From: an uncultured Bacteroidales bacterium | GTDB lineage: Bacteria > Bacteroidota > Bacteroidia > Bacteroidales > UBA932 | NCBI GenBank assembly: GCA_944323505.1 | Contig: CALUST010000015.1 | Coordinates: 1-64,000 of the forward strand | Length of the DNA stretch: 64,000 nucleotides | Direction of reading: 5' to 3' | Part shown: piece by piece, positions 26,281 to 36,002 of the stretch | Layout of the letters: each line of letters opens with the position of its first letter | Position numbering within the stretch: the first letter of the stretch is position 1 | Position numbers and translations under genes: made by a program | Notes under the pieces: generated by a model | Seen by the model: only the letters and a program-made list of their open reading frames with translations | What the model was told of the DNA's origin: nothing | Database searches by the model: none

Positions 26281-27587
26281 TATTTCTGAAAATTTCGTTC
26301 TATGAGTGATTCCATCAGTCCCGCCATCTTCCTGGTCAGTGACTTTCTGGAATATTGTTCTATATTCTCTGCCGGTATCTCCGGGGCACCGGTACGGAAC
26401 TCCGCCCAGCACTTGTCCATATAGGAGGCGATGCCCATGCTGTCATTCCAGTCGAATACTGTCCCGGCCCCGGTCTCATGCAATATCGTTGCCATAGCCC
26501 CGTCTGTCTGCCCGATGCCGAGCACAGGCCTGCATGATGCCAGATATTCAAAGAGCTTGCCCGGGAGCACGGCCTTGTACTCAGGCTCTTTCCTGAGCGG
26601 GAGGAGGAGCAGCGAAGCCCCTTTCTGTTCCCTGACCGCTGTCTGATGGGACTGGTATCCCAGATCAAGCAGATTCTCCCCCAGGCCATATCCCATGATG
26701 GAGTCTGTTATGGTCCTGTCGGTCTTCCCTGCCAGGCGTATCCTGAGCATCTTCTTGAATGTCATGTCTTCCCTGCATTTCTCCGACAGCACTTTCCACA
26801 GCACTTCAGGATTGCCGTCAGAGGCGAACAGGCCGGTATGCACAATATTGAAATATCCGTCAGGTTCGACGACCTGTTCGAAATCGCTCTCGTCATAGCC
26901 GTTCGTTATGAGTTCGACAGGGGTATCTGTCATCTTCCTGAAGTCGTCCCGTACCAGCGGGGATACGGCCACGATGACAGATGCATCGTCAAGGACCTGC
27001 TTTTCCAGCCTTATATGTCTTGCCTCAGCCCTTTTCCCGAGATGCAGATGCTTGAAATAGAACATCTTCGTCCACGGGTCACGGAAGTCCGCAATCCACG
27101 GTGTCCCTGTCGCCAGTGCGACCTGCCGTGCTATCAGATGCATTGAGTGCGGAGGCCCGGTGCTGACTATCACATCTACCGGATGTTCCTTGAGGTATTT
27201 TTTCAGGAATCTTACGGACGGTCTTATCCACAGGCATCTCGGGTCTGGTATGAAGAAATTGCCTCTGACGTACATCGACAGCCTCTGCATCAGACTCTTC
27301 TTCTGCCCGTTGATGGGATTTACCTCCTCTTGTGAGGCCTCTGACCTGCCGCACAGCCTTCTGTAGATGCCGTAAGGTTCAATGATAGGCCTTCTGATGA
27401 TTTCCGCGCATTCCGGAATCTCCTCCTCGAGGGTCTTGTCTTTCAGTGCGAGATCAGGATTCTCTGGGGTGAAAATGACGGGCTGCCATCCGTTTTCCGG
27501 CAGGAATTTGGAGAATTTCACCCATCTCTGTACCCCGGAGCCTCCCGATGGCGGCCAGTAATATGTTATGACAAGCACCCGTTTCAT
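26280..27587 (-). CDS. Glycosyltransferase, GT4/GT1-type fold
   Basis: A 435-residue protein from the ATG at 27587 (MKRVLVITYYWPPSGGSG). The frame is open 36 codons further upstream into the promoter region of mutS, which I discount. The N-terminal Rossmann half carries the glycine-rich acceptor loop PPSGGSGVQRW. The C-terminal half holds LFEYLASCRPVLGIG, the region that contacts the sugar nucleotide in GT-B enzymes. Donor and acceptor cannot be told. The stop codon overlaps the start of the YfhO gene by one base, suggesting a common glycan or glycolipid task. Confidence 0.85.
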   Translation of the reverse strand: MKRVLVITYYWPPSGGSGVQRWVKFSKFLPENGWQPVIFTPENPDLALKDKTLEEEIPECAEIIRRPIIEPYGIYRRLCGRSEASQEEVNPINGQKKSLMQRLSMYVRGNFFIPDPRCLWIRPSVRFLKKYLKEHPVDVIVSTGPPHSMHLIARQVALATGTPWIADFRDPWTKMFYFKHLHLGKRAEARHIRLEKQVLDDASVIVAVSPLVRDDFRKMTDTPVELITNGYDESDFEQVVEPDGYFNIVHTGLFASDGNPEVLWKVLSEKCREDMTFKKMLRIRLAGKTDRTITDSIMGYGLGENLLDLGYQSHQTAVREQKGASLLLLPLRKEPEYKAVLPGKLFEYLASCRPVLGIGQTDGAMATILHETGAGTVFDWNDSMGIASYMDKCWAEFRTGAPEIPAENIEQYSRKSLTRKMAGLMESLIERNFQK

Positions 27588-27688
27588 AAATCTCACAAAG
27601 ATATATAATTTTTTTTGCAGGGGACGTCCCGGACTTGCTGAATAAGTTGTAAATTTGTTGTTTTCCGATTTTATAACAGAAATAGAAG

Positions 27689-30352
27689 ATGACACAGGAA
27701 AAGATAGTCGAGACTCCGTTGATGAAACAATATTTCAAGGTGAAGGCAGAGCATCCGGAAGCCGTCCTGCTGTTCAGGGTAGGGGATTTCTACGAGACTT
27801 TTGCCGATGATGCGCTCATTGCCAGCAAGGTCCTCGGAATCGTGCTCACCAAGAGGGCCAACGGCTCGGCTTCGTCCGTTCCTCTTGCGGGTTTCCCCCA
27901 TCACTCATTGGATATCTATCTTCCGAAACTGGTACGGGCAGGATACAAGGTGGCTGTGTGCGACCAGCTCGAGGACCCCAAACTCACAAAAAAGATAGTA
28001 AAGAGGGGAGTGACGGAACTTGTCACTCCCGGTATAGCGTTCAGCGACCAGCTCCTCGAACAGAAGGAGCATAACTATCTCGCCGGACTTACGTTTGAGA
28101 AGGACAGATGCGGTGTGGCATTTCTGGATGTCTCCACAGGCACGTTCCAGGTGGCCGAGGGAAGTCTGGAATATATCGCGACGCTGCTCTCTTCATTTGC
28201 ACCGAAGGAACTCCTTGTGCCGAGGAGTTGTGCCAAGGGAGTCAGGGAGAGGTTCGGTGACGGATACTATATATCCACACTTGACGAGTGGGCGTTTGTC
28301 TATGAGGCGTCAGTAGAGAAGTTGAAGAAACAGTTCGGTGTGGACTCTCTTAAAGGTTTTGCAATCAGTCAGTTCCCTCTCGGTGTGACATCTGCCGGGG
28401 CATTGCTGGTATATCTGGAGCAGACACAGCATACCGGTCTGAAGAACATCTGCTCCATTTCAAGGATTGACGAGACGGGCTTCGTATGGATGGACAGGTT
28501 CACTTTCCGCAATCTGGAGGTGTTCTCGTCCGCCGCAGGGGGCGAGGGAGTATCACTTGTGTCGGTGATTGACAGATGTTCGTCCCCGATGGGGGCAAGG
28601 CTTCTCCGCTCCTGGCTTGCCATGCCTGTCATGGACCTTGCTGAACTGGGCTCCAGATATGATGTGGTTGGACATTTCGTGAGTCACGGTGAAGACCTGC
28701 AGCATCTGCAGGAACTCATCGGGAATATCGGAGACCTTGAGAGGATCATTTCAAGGGCTGCCGCAGGCAAGATATCGCCTCGTGAGGTGATGCAACTGAA
28801 GCGCGGACTGGAGCAGACAGCCCCGATAGTGTCGATATGCAAGGGGCGCAATGTGGCTCCGCTGGACAAGATGATGGAGGCACTGGGGGACTGTTCCTCC
28901 CTTCTTGATGATCTGACCAGGACCATGATGCCTGACCCTGCTGCCGCTATCGGCAAGGGGGACGTGATTGCGGCGGGGGTTGACAGCGAACTGGACAATC
29001 TGCGCAATCTTGCCCGGCACAGCAAGGACATACTGCTGCAGATACAGCAGCGCGAAATGGAGAGGACGGGCATCACCTCCCTGAAAATCAATTACAATTC
29101 GGTCTTCGGCTATTATCTGGAAGTCCGCAATTCGCACAAGGACAAGGTTCCTGAGGACTGGATCAGGAAACAGACCCTCGTCAACGCGGAGAGATACATC
29201 ACTGCCGAACTCAAGGAATACGAAGAGAAAATACTCGGGGCGGAGGAGCGTATCTATATGCTTGAATCCAGGATCTATGCCGGACTCGTGGCCAGGATAC
29301 AGGACAGCATACCTGTGATACAGAACAATTGCCGCATCATTGCCAGACTCGATGTGCTTGCAGGCTTTGCCGAACTCGCCGTGACCAACAGGTACTGCCG
29401 TCCGGAGATGAATGACGGGCATGCGATAGACATCAGGGCAGGAAGGCATCCTGTGATAGAGACATTGATGCCGGCGGGAGAGGAGTTCGTGCCGAATGAC
29501 ATCTATCTTGACGACAAGACACAGCAGATAATCATCCTTACCGGTCCCAATATGGCGGGTAAGTCCGCGCTTCTGCGCCAGACCGCGCTGATAGTGCTGC
29601 TTGCGCAGATAGGTTCCTATGTGCCGGCCGCGTCGGCTTCCATCGGATATTGCGACAAGCTGTTCACGAGAGTAGGGGCTTCGGACAACATTTCGAGAGG
29701 GGAATCGACGTTTATGGTCGAGATGCTTGAGACGTCCATGATTCTTCACAACCTCTCATCCAGGTCTCTTGTACTGCTTGATGAGATCGGACGCGGCACA
29801 TCCACCTATGACGGCATGTCGATAGCCCGTGCGATTGTCGAGTACATTCATGAGTACGGACACGGGGCGAAGACCCTTTTTGCCACTCATTATCATGAAC
29901 TGAACGACCTTGAGGGGATTTATCCGAGAGTCAGGAATTTCCATATCGCCGTGAAGGAGGTGGGCAGGAACGTCATTTTCCTCCGCAAACTCAAAGAAGG
30001 CGGTGTCGCCCACAGTTTCGGTATCCATGTGGCGAGACTGGCCGGTATGCCGCGCCAGGTGATTGATTCTGCGGAAAGGACATTGGCCGCACTGGAAAGC
30101 CAGGAGAACAGGGAGTCCAAGGAGGGGACATCCACCGGTCCCGCCAGGAAAGTACGGGCGCACAATATCAGAGAGGGGCGTATTGAGAGTGACGGGTCTC
30201 TGCAGCTGTCTTTCTTCCAGCTGGAGGACCCTCTGCTGATGTCACTCCGGGACGACCTCAATGCGGCGGACCTCAATAATATGACCCCGTTGCAGGCATT
30301 TGACCTGCTGAGGGAAATGAAGGAAAAGATGGGGCTTCCTGCAAAAGATTGA
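27689..30352 (+). CDS. mutS: DNA mismatch repair protein MutS
   Basis: An 887-residue MutS. The mismatch-recognition domain has the Phe-x-Glu motif within GDFYETF at about residues 32-38. The connector, lever and clamp domains follow, then the ABC-type ATPase with Walker A GPNMAGKSA, the signature around SRGESTFMVEM and Walker B LVLLDEIGRGTST. The C-terminal helix-turn-helix with LREMKEKMG is intact. MutS recognises mispairs and recruits MutL. A perfect -7 element (TAAATTTG, 27650-27657) lies about 30 bases before the ATG without a clear partner. The gene is monocistronic. Confidence 0.97.
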   Translation: MTQEKIVETPLMKQYFKVKAEHPEAVLLFRVGDFYETFADDALIASKVLGIVLTKRANGSASSVPLAGFPHHSLDIYLPKLVRAGYKVAVCDQLEDPKLTKKIVKRGVTELVTPGIAFSDQLLEQKEHNYLAGLTFEKDRCGVAFLDVSTGTFQVAEGSLEYIATLLSSFAPKELLVPRSCAKGVRERFGDGYYISTLDEWAFVYEASVEKLKKQFGVDSLKGFAISQFPLGVTSAGALLVYLEQTQHTGLKNICSISRIDETGFVWMDRFTFRNLEVFSSAAGGEGVSLVSVIDRCSSPMGARLLRSWLAMPVMDLAELGSRYDVVGHFVSHGEDLQHLQELIGNIGDLERIISRAAAGKISPREVMQLKRGLEQTAPIVSICKGRNVAPLDKMMEALGDCSSLLDDLTRTMMPDPAAAIGKGDVIAAGVDSELDNLRNLARHSKDILLQIQQREMERTGITSLKINYNSVFGYYLEVRNSHKDKVPEDWIRKQTLVNAERYITAELKEYEEKILGAEERIYMLESRIYAGLVARIQDSIPVIQNNCRIIARLDVLAGFAELAVTNRYCRPEMNDGHAIDIRAGRHPVIETLMPAGEEFVPNDIYLDDKTQQIIILTGPNMAGKSALLRQTALIVLLAQIGSYVPAASASIGYCDKLFTRVGASDNISRGESTFMVEMLETSMILHNLSSRSLVLLDEIGRGTSTYDGMSIARAIVEYIHEYGHGAKTLFATHYHELNDLEGIYPRVRNFHIAVKEVGRNVIFLRKLKEGGVAHSFGIHVARLAGMPRQVIDSAERTLAALESQENRESKEGTSTGPARKVRAHNIREGRIESDGSLQLSFFQLEDPLLMSLRDDLNAADLNNMTPLQAFDLLREMKEKMGLPAKD

Positions 30353-30423
30353 GCGGAAAATATCATTTCGTCGCCCTAAATTTGATTATGTTTGTCAGAT
30401 AAACCGAATAATTGATAACAGAT

Positions 30424-32463
30424 ATGAAACTTCGATTGCTTACAGGTGCACTTCATGTGGCGGTGCTCATGTCATTCCTGTCTGTCTTGCCTCTCTCTGC
30501 CGCCGGGAGCCGGGATGTCAGAAAATTCGTCCTCGACTCTCCTGACGGAAGGCTGAAAGCCGAGATTAATGTGGGGGACAAGGTCTTCTGGACTGTCGGA
30601 TATGACGGGGAGACCATTCTGGATGACTCGTATATTTCAATGACACTTTCCGACGGGACAGTCTATGGAGAAGGCTCCGGATTCCTGAAATCAGTCTCAG
30701 GAAGCGAGGATTCGGACATTGAGGCCCTTTTCTACAAGAAGGACATAGTCACAGACAGGTATAATTTCCTTACATTGAAGTTCAAGGGTTTTGACCTTAT
30801 GTTCAGGGCCTATGACGACGGAGTGGCATACCGTTTCGTGTCAAAGTCCCGCAAGCCGTTCAAGGTGCTCTCCGAAAGGGCGGAATTTGCATTCCCTGAT
30901 GACTGGAATGCATATATCCCTTATGTGAGGGACTTTACGGACGATTTCGGGAGCCAGTTCTTCAATTCATTCGAGAATACTTACGCGCACACGAGGCTGA
31001 GCGGATGGGATGCAAGGCGACTGGCTTTCCTGCCGATAGTCATAGAAGCCCCGGAAGGGAAGAAGATATGCATCACAGAATCTGACCTTGTGGATTATCC
31101 CGGGATGTATCTGCACAATGCCGACGGCTCTTCTGTCCTGAAAGGAGTGTTTGCAGGTTATCCTGATGAAATAGTCCAGGGCGGTCACAATATGCTCCAG
31201 GGAGTCGTCAAGACCCGCAAGGAGTACATTGCCCGGTATGAGAAAGGCACGTCGTTCCCGTGGAGGATATTGATTGTGGCCGATGAGGACAGGAAGCTTG
31301 CGGACAGCGACATGGTCTACCGTCTCGCCGCCCCTGCCGATCCTGATGCCGACTACAGTTGGGTGCGTCCCGGCAAGGTGGCATGGGAATGGTGGAACGA
31401 CTGGAATCTCTACGATGTAAGTTTCAAGACAGGCATCAACAACGAGACCTACGAGTATTATATTGATTTCGCGGCAGACCACGGGATAGAATATGTCATC
31501 CTCGATGAGGGATGGTCTGTAAAAGGCAAGGCTGATCTTCTGCAGGTAATACCGGGACTTGATCTTCAGGCTTTGGCTGACTATGCGGCCGGGAAAAATG
31601 TCGGTCTTATCCTTTGGGCGGGCTACTATGCGTTCGACAAGGATATGGAAGAGGTCTGCAGGCATTATTCCGATATGGGGATAAAGGGCTTCAAGATCGA
31701 TTTCATGGACAGGGATGACCAGGCGGCTGTCGATTTCCACCGCAGGGCTGCCGAGACAGCTGCGCGTTACGGGCTTATGGTCGACTTCCATGGCACATAC
31801 AAGCCTGTCGGGCTGAACAGGACATACCCGAATGTGATTAACTATGAAGGAGTGCACGGTCTGGAGCAGATGAAATGGTCAGGACCCGAGACAGATCAGG
31901 TGACATACGATGTCACTGTCCCTTTCATAAGGATGGTGGCAGGTCCTCTTGACTATACACAGGGGGCGATGAGAAACGCCTCAAAAGGAAATTACCGGCC
32001 TGTCAATTCTGAGCCGATGAGCCAGGGGACCCGCTGCCGCCAACTGGCCGAGTATGTGGTGTTCGAGTCTCCACTTACCATGATGTGCGACTCCCCGTCC
32101 AATTATATGCGTGAGCAGGAATGTATGGAGTTCATCTCCGCCATCCCTACTGTGTGGGATGAGACAGTCGCCATGGACGGCAGGATTGCCGAATATATTG
32201 CCATGGCCCGCCGTAGCGGAGACGAATGGTATGTGGGAGCGATGACAGACTGGACTGCAAGGGACATCACACTTGACCTTTCCTTCCTTCCTGAAGGGGA
32301 TTATACGATGACTGTCTATAAGGACGGGGCAAATGCGGACAAGGCTGCCAGGGACTATGTCATGGAAAGCATGCCTGTGCCTCAGTCCCGCAGCATGACA
32401 GTCCACATGGCTCCTGGAGGAGGCTTTGCCGCCAGGATATCCCCTACAGCAGGTTCGAAATGA
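30424..32463 (+). CDS. Glycoside hydrolase family 97 enzyme
   Basis: A 679-residue exported enzyme from the ATG at 30424; a TTG twelve bases earlier is less likely. Signal peptide residues 5-27 end near LSAAG. The N-terminal beta-sandwich typical of GH97 is followed by the (beta/alpha)8 barrel, with KVAWEWWNDWN and YVILDEGW, and by a C-terminal beta domain. The barrel has FKIDFMDRDDQ with Asp426, where retaining GH97 alpha-galactosidases have their nucleophile, and later NYEGVHGLEQ with acidic candidates. GH97 enzymes cleave alpha-glucosides or alpha-galactosides in the periplasm. A perfect -7 element (TATGTTTG, 30387-30394) precedes it. No SusC/SusD pair is nearby, so it is not in a visible polysaccharide utilisation locus. 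Confidence 0.88.
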   Translation: MKLRLLTGALHVAVLMSFLSVLPLSAAGSRDVRKFVLDSPDGRLKAEINVGDKVFWTVGYDGETILDDSYISMTLSDGTVYGEGSGFLKSVSGSEDSDIEALFYKKDIVTDRYNFLTLKFKGFDLMFRAYDDGVAYRFVSKSRKPFKVLSERAEFAFPDDWNAYIPYVRDFTDDFGSQFFNSFENTYAHTRLSGWDARRLAFLPIVIEAPEGKKICITESDLVDYPGMYLHNADGSSVLKGVFAGYPDEIVQGGHNMLQGVVKTRKEYIARYEKGTSFPWRILIVADEDRKLADSDMVYRLAAPADPDADYSWVRPGKVAWEWWNDWNLYDVSFKTGINNETYEYYIDFAADHGIEYVILDEGWSVKGKADLLQVIPGLDLQALADYAAGKNVGLILWAGYYAFDKDMEEVCRHYSDMGIKGFKIDFMDRDDQAAVDFHRRAAETAARYGLMVDFHGTYKPVGLNRTYPNVINYEGVHGLEQMKWSGPETDQVTYDVTVPFIRMVAGPLDYTQGAMRNASKGNYRPVNSEPMSQGTRCRQLAEYVVFESPLTMMCDSPSNYMREQECMEFISAIPTVWDETVAMDGRIAEYIAMARRSGDEWYVGAMTDWTARDITLDLSFLPEGDYTMTVYKDGANADKAARDYVMESMPVPQSRSMTVHMAPGGGFAARISPTAGSK

Positions 32464-33787
32464 AAATGATGACTATTACCGGCGGAGCGACATATCGGAT
32501 GAGGAAATACACGATGCCGGAAATGCGCCGGTTTCCTGCCAATGTCCCTCCGTTGGTGAATTCGTCAATCACATCCGGCTTTTTCATCTTCCATCCTGTG
32601 AAAATCACTATCAGTAATGCCCCGAGCGGCATCAGATAGTTGGCAGACATCTTGTCGAAGAAATTGAATATGGTGTTCCCGAGGATGTCTATCCCGGAGA
32701 GCAGGCCGAATGACAGCGAACAGAAGATACCGAGTATCCATGTGACAGCGAATACGATGCACACGGATACTCTTCTTGTAAGATGTCTCTCTTCAACAAG
32801 ATAAGCCACTCCGACCTCGAAAAGAGACACAGAGGATGTGAGAGCCGCCACGAGGAGGGCCAGGAAGAACAGTATGGCGATGATATCCCCTGCCGGCATG
32901 TTGGCAAAGATGAACGGGAGTGTCTCGAACACAAGCCCGGGACCTTCCTGCGGGTCGAGTCCGAAAGCGAATACCGCCGGCATTATCGCGCAGCTGGCAA
33001 TCAGTGCAAAGAGCAGGTCGGCAACAGCCGTCAAGGTGGAATATGATGCTATATTCTCGTCTTTCCTCGTGTATGAGCCGTATGTCAGCATTATGCCGAA
33101 TCCTACAGAGAGGGAGAAGAATCCCTGCCCGAGGGCGGCCGCGCACACAGAAGCATCTATTTTCGAAAAATCTGGTCTGAAAAGATACGCAAGACCTTCC
33201 TGTGCCCCCGGCAATGTGACCGAACGTATGGCGATGGCTATCACCGTGAGGAACAGTACCGGCATCATCACCTTGCCGAACTTCTCGATTCCCTTGTTGA
33301 CCCCGCCGAGGACTACCGCCGCCGTCAGCAGCATGAACACGGTATGCCATATTATGGGCATCCATGTGGATGTGATAAAATCGTTGAATATGGCTCCGAG
33401 TTCGGTCCGGCTTGCCCCGTGAGTGAAATTGAATGTACAGGACTTTGCCAGGTACTCCAGAGACCAGCCGCCTATGACACTGTAGTACGACACGACAAGT
33501 ATCGGAGTCGCGACCATCAGGACTCCGGCCCATTTCCAGCGGCTGCCCGGTGCGAGTCTCCCGAATGCTGAAAAGGCGTTTGTATGGCTTCTCCTGCCGA
33601 CAATCACTTCGGAAAAGAGAATCGGCAGACAGAGCAGGAATACAAGGATGATATAAACGAAAATGAATGCGGCTCCGCCGTATACGCCCACCATATACGG
33701 GAATCTCCACAGATTGCCGAGTCCTATGGCAGAGCCTGCCATGGCCATAAGCACACCGAACGTGCTCTTGAAATGTTCTCTCTCCAT
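32444..33787 (-). CDS. Neurotransmitter:sodium symporter (NSS) family transporter
   Basis: A 447-residue polytopic protein with about 11-12 membrane segments. The first segment carries the NSS sodium/substrate signature GSAIGLGNLWRFPY at about 18-31. These transporters couple sodium entry to uptake of amino acids or related amines, as in LeuT and MhsT. The substrate cannot be told from sequence. The 3' end overlaps the 3' end of the convergent GH97 gene by 20 bases. It is the last gene of the minus-strand run, 49 bases after folA. Confidence 0.93.
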   Translation of the reverse strand: MEREHFKSTFGVLMAMAGSAIGLGNLWRFPYMVGVYGGAAFIFVYIILVFLLCLPILFSEVIVGRRSHTNAFSAFGRLAPGSRWKWAGVLMVATPILVVSYYSVIGGWSLEYLAKSCTFNFTHGASRTELGAIFNDFITSTWMPIIWHTVFMLLTAAVVLGGVNKGIEKFGKVMMPVLFLTVIAIAIRSVTLPGAQEGLAYLFRPDFSKIDASVCAAALGQGFFSLSVGFGIMLTYGSYTRKDENIASYSTLTAVADLLFALIASCAIMPAVFAFGLDPQEGPGLVFETLPFIFANMPAGDIIAILFFLALLVAALTSSVSLFEVGVAYLVEERHLTRRVSVCIVFAVTWILGIFCSLSFGLLSGIDILGNTIFNFFDKMSANYLMPLGALLIVIFTGWKMKKPDVIDEFTNGGTLAGNRRISGIVYFLIRYVAPPVIVIIFISNLL

Positions 33788-33836
33788 TGTCAGATCTTGT
33801 TTCAGCCGGACAGGGGGCAGCCGCGCTCCGGCATGG

Positions 33837-34352
33837 TTATCGTTGTCTGCGTCTGTATGTCACGAATTCGTAAGAGTATCCGCTCTCCGCATCAGTAAAT
33901 GTCTCCGAGCACTCTGTCATCTCCCATATCCGCGAGTCGATTTCCGGGAAGAAAGTGTCGGCATCATCAATGGTTGCCTTTACATGGGTGATGAGCAATG
34001 TATCCGCATATTCCATCGCATCCCTGTATATCTGCCCGCCTCCGATTATGAAGCATTTCCCGTCACTCATCCCTTGCTCCGAGAAATATTTCCCGGCAAT
34101 GGAGAATGCTTCTTCAAGCGAGCCGGCCGTCACCGTCCCTTCTGCTCTGAAATCATGAGAGACAACGATGTTCAGCCTGTGCGGCAGAGGTCTTCCTATC
34201 GACTCGAATGTCCTCCTGCCCATGATGACAGGGTATCCTGATGTTGTCCGCTTGAAGAATTTCAGGTCTTCTGAAAGATGCCAGAGCAGGGAATTGTCCC
34301 TGCCTATTGCCAGGTTGTCTGCGACAGCCGCTATGATTGTCTTTTCCATCAT
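33837..34352 (-). CDS. folA: Dihydrofolate reductase
   Basis: A 171-residue classical DHFR that reduces dihydrofolate with NADPH. Family motifs are IAAVADNLAIGRDN, LLWHLSEDLKFFK with the acidic active-site residue, IMGRRTFESIGRPLPHR and CFIIGGGQIY. Two consecutive ATG codons are available; either may be used. It overlaps the end of gldH by four bases, so translation is coupled. It complements ThyA, whose reaction produces dihydrofolate, although the two genes are 11 kb apart. Confidence 0.96.
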   Translation of the reverse strand: MMEKTIIAAVADNLAIGRDNSLLWHLSEDLKFFKRTTSGYPVIMGRRTFESIGRPLPHRLNIVVSHDFRAEGTVTAGSLEEAFSIAGKYFSEQGMSDGKCFIIGGGQIYRDAMEYADTLLITHVKATIDDADTFFPEIDSRIWEMTECSETFTDAESGYSYEFVTYRRRQR

Positions 34353-34834
34353 CTTGTCCGGTTTTTTCTGGTGACTCGTATCCCGAAGCCCCGGAGACCC
34401 TCTATGCCTGCCTCCTCGGGAATGTCGATGGACATGGACCAGTCCCCGTATTCAACCGGAATCAGTCCCTGCCTGAACGGGAGTCTGTATTCATAAGAGA
34501 AATGCGATGCCCTGCTCCATCCGTTCTTCGGAATGCCCGCCTCTTCGTAATATCCTGTCCCTGAGGGAGAAGTGTATGTGATATTGAGAGGAATGACCTC
34601 CGGCAATGCAGCGAATGCCGCGTCGGATATGTCAAGCCTTGTGAACAGTTCGATGTCATATATAGCCAGGCTGTCAGACATCTTCAAGGGGAAAATATAT
34701 TCCGACCTGTCCCCGTCCCCGGTATTCTTCACGAACATCTCCCAGGTGTCGGGTGCCGAGCAGCAGACAAGACACATGACCAGCAGCAGTGCCGGCCCTG
34801 CGGATAAGATGCGATATGCCCTGACTGCATTCAT
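34349..34834 (-). CDS. gldH: GldH-family lipoprotein
   Basis: A 161-residue protein from the ATG at 34834. The open frame extends 34 codons upstream into ricT, but this ATG gives a proper signal peptide (hydrophobic to LVMCLVCCS) with a lipoprotein box. The mature part, with DTWEMFVKN at its start and a beta-rich remainder ending in FGIRVTRKN, fits the GldH family. GldH is required for gliding in Flavobacterium, yet homologues occur in many non-gliding Bacteroidetes, where their function is unknown. It sits one base after ricT and overlaps folA, a gene order I recall as common in the phylum. Confidence 0.82.
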   Translation of the reverse strand: MNAVRAYRILSAGPALLLVMCLVCCSAPDTWEMFVKNTGDGDRSEYIFPLKMSDSLAIYDIELFTRLDISDAAFAALPEVIPLNITYTSPSGTGYYEEAGIPKNGWSRASHFSYEYRLPFRQGLIPVEYGDWSMSIDIPEEAGIEGLRGFGIRVTRKNRTR

Positions 34835-34835
34835 G

Positions 34836-35999
34836 TCAGGACTCCTGTTTGCCCTTGTTGTTCCTCTGGTGGTTTCTGCGTTTCTGGTTATTGCGCCTCT
34901 TCTTCCTTGTGTCGTCGAATCTTGTGATGCTGTCATCTCCGACGGCGGAAATGAATTCAGGGGCGGAAGGAGCGGGCTCAGTCTTGAGCGATTCCGGTTT
35001 CTCCCCGTTGCGGTTCATGCGGATGACCTCCCTTACTTCCGAGGCGGAGAGCGGGTACAGGTTGGCGAATGAGCCTTGCTCATAGGAGAAATACATCACC
35101 TCTTTCAGGATGTCGGTCTTCATCAGATATGCGAGTCCGTCCTGGAATTCAAGCGGTCCAGACACCTTCGGGATTCTGCTCTGTGCATCTATATATGCCG
35201 CAGTCTCATAGTTGAGGCAGCATTTTAGCTTGCCGCATTGGCCGGCAAGTTTCTGCGGATTCAAAGAAAGGTCCTGGCATCTGGCGGCGGATGTGGTGAT
35301 GGACTGGAAACTGCTGATGTAGTTGGAGCAGCACAATTCCCTGCCGCATACTCCGAGACCTCCGATAAGCCCGGCTTCCTGCCTTGCCCCGATCTGCTTC
35401 ATCTCGATGCGTATCCGGAATTCTTCCGCAAAGACCTTTATCAGTTGCCTGAAATCCACGCGTCCGTCAGCGATATAATAGAAAATCGCCTTTGTCCCGT
35501 CACCCTGGAACTCCACATCCCCGATTTTCATCTCCAGACCGAGTTCTTCGGCAATCTGCCTGGCCCTGATCATCGTCTCATGTTCCCTTGCAATCGCCTC
35601 CTGCCATTTCTCTATGTCAAACATCTTGGCCTTGCGGTATATCTTCTTGAACTCGGCTGTCGTCCTGTCGATTCTCTTGCATTCCATCTGCTTGGACACG
35701 ATCGGTCCTTCAAGGGTCACAATCCCGAGGTCGTGCCCGTTGGCGGCCTCCACAATCACAAGGTCACCGGTCATTATGCTCTGGCCGGAGGCATTCACGT
35801 ATATGCCTTTCCTCGTATTTTTGAACCGGACCTCGTAATAGTCCTTGAACTGTTCCTGACGGATGCCCGAAAGCCAGTTATATACCTCCTGCTTGCAGCA
35901 TCCCTGCCGGTATGTGCAGATCAGTTCCCCTTCATCGGTACGCTCGACCACACATCCTCTTGAACAGTCAAATCTTTTAGCCTCGTTATCTGTATTCAT
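34836..35999 (-). CDS. ricT: RicT-like PSP1-domain protein
   Basis: A 387-residue protein with the PSP1 domain spanning roughly residues 50-290. Cysteine clusters CGRELCCSNY and CGKLKCCLNYE match the iron-sulfur-binding region of Bacillus RicT (YaaT). The C-terminal 30 residues are strongly basic and Asn/Lys/Arg rich, suggesting RNA or DNA contact. In Bacillus RicT works with RicA and RicF in RNA maturation through RNase Y; those partners are not visible here. Next to holB, as in many bacteria. It starts four bases after holB and abuts gldH. Confidence 0.88.
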   Translation of the reverse strand: MNTDNEAKRFDCSRGCVVERTDEGELICTYRQGCCKQEVYNWLSGIRQEQFKDYYEVRFKNTRKGIYVNASGQSIMTGDLVIVEAANGHDLGIVTLEGPIVSKQMECKRIDRTTAEFKKIYRKAKMFDIEKWQEAIAREHETMIRARQIAEELGLEMKIGDVEFQGDGTKAIFYYIADGRVDFRQLIKVFAEEFRIRIEMKQIGARQEAGLIGGLGVCGRELCCSNYISSFQSITTSAARCQDLSLNPQKLAGQCGKLKCCLNYETAAYIDAQSRIPKVSGPLEFQDGLAYLMKTDILKEVMYFSYEQGSFANLYPLSASEVREVIRMNRNGEKPESLKTEPAPSAPEFISAVGDDSITRFDDTRKKRRNNQKRRNHQRNNKGKQES

Positions 36000-36002
36000 A
36001 TT

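Noticed and set aside
28751-29749. Open frame of 332 codons antisense to mutS
   Set aside because: Same reasoning; the His/Arg-rich composition is typical of an antisense reading.
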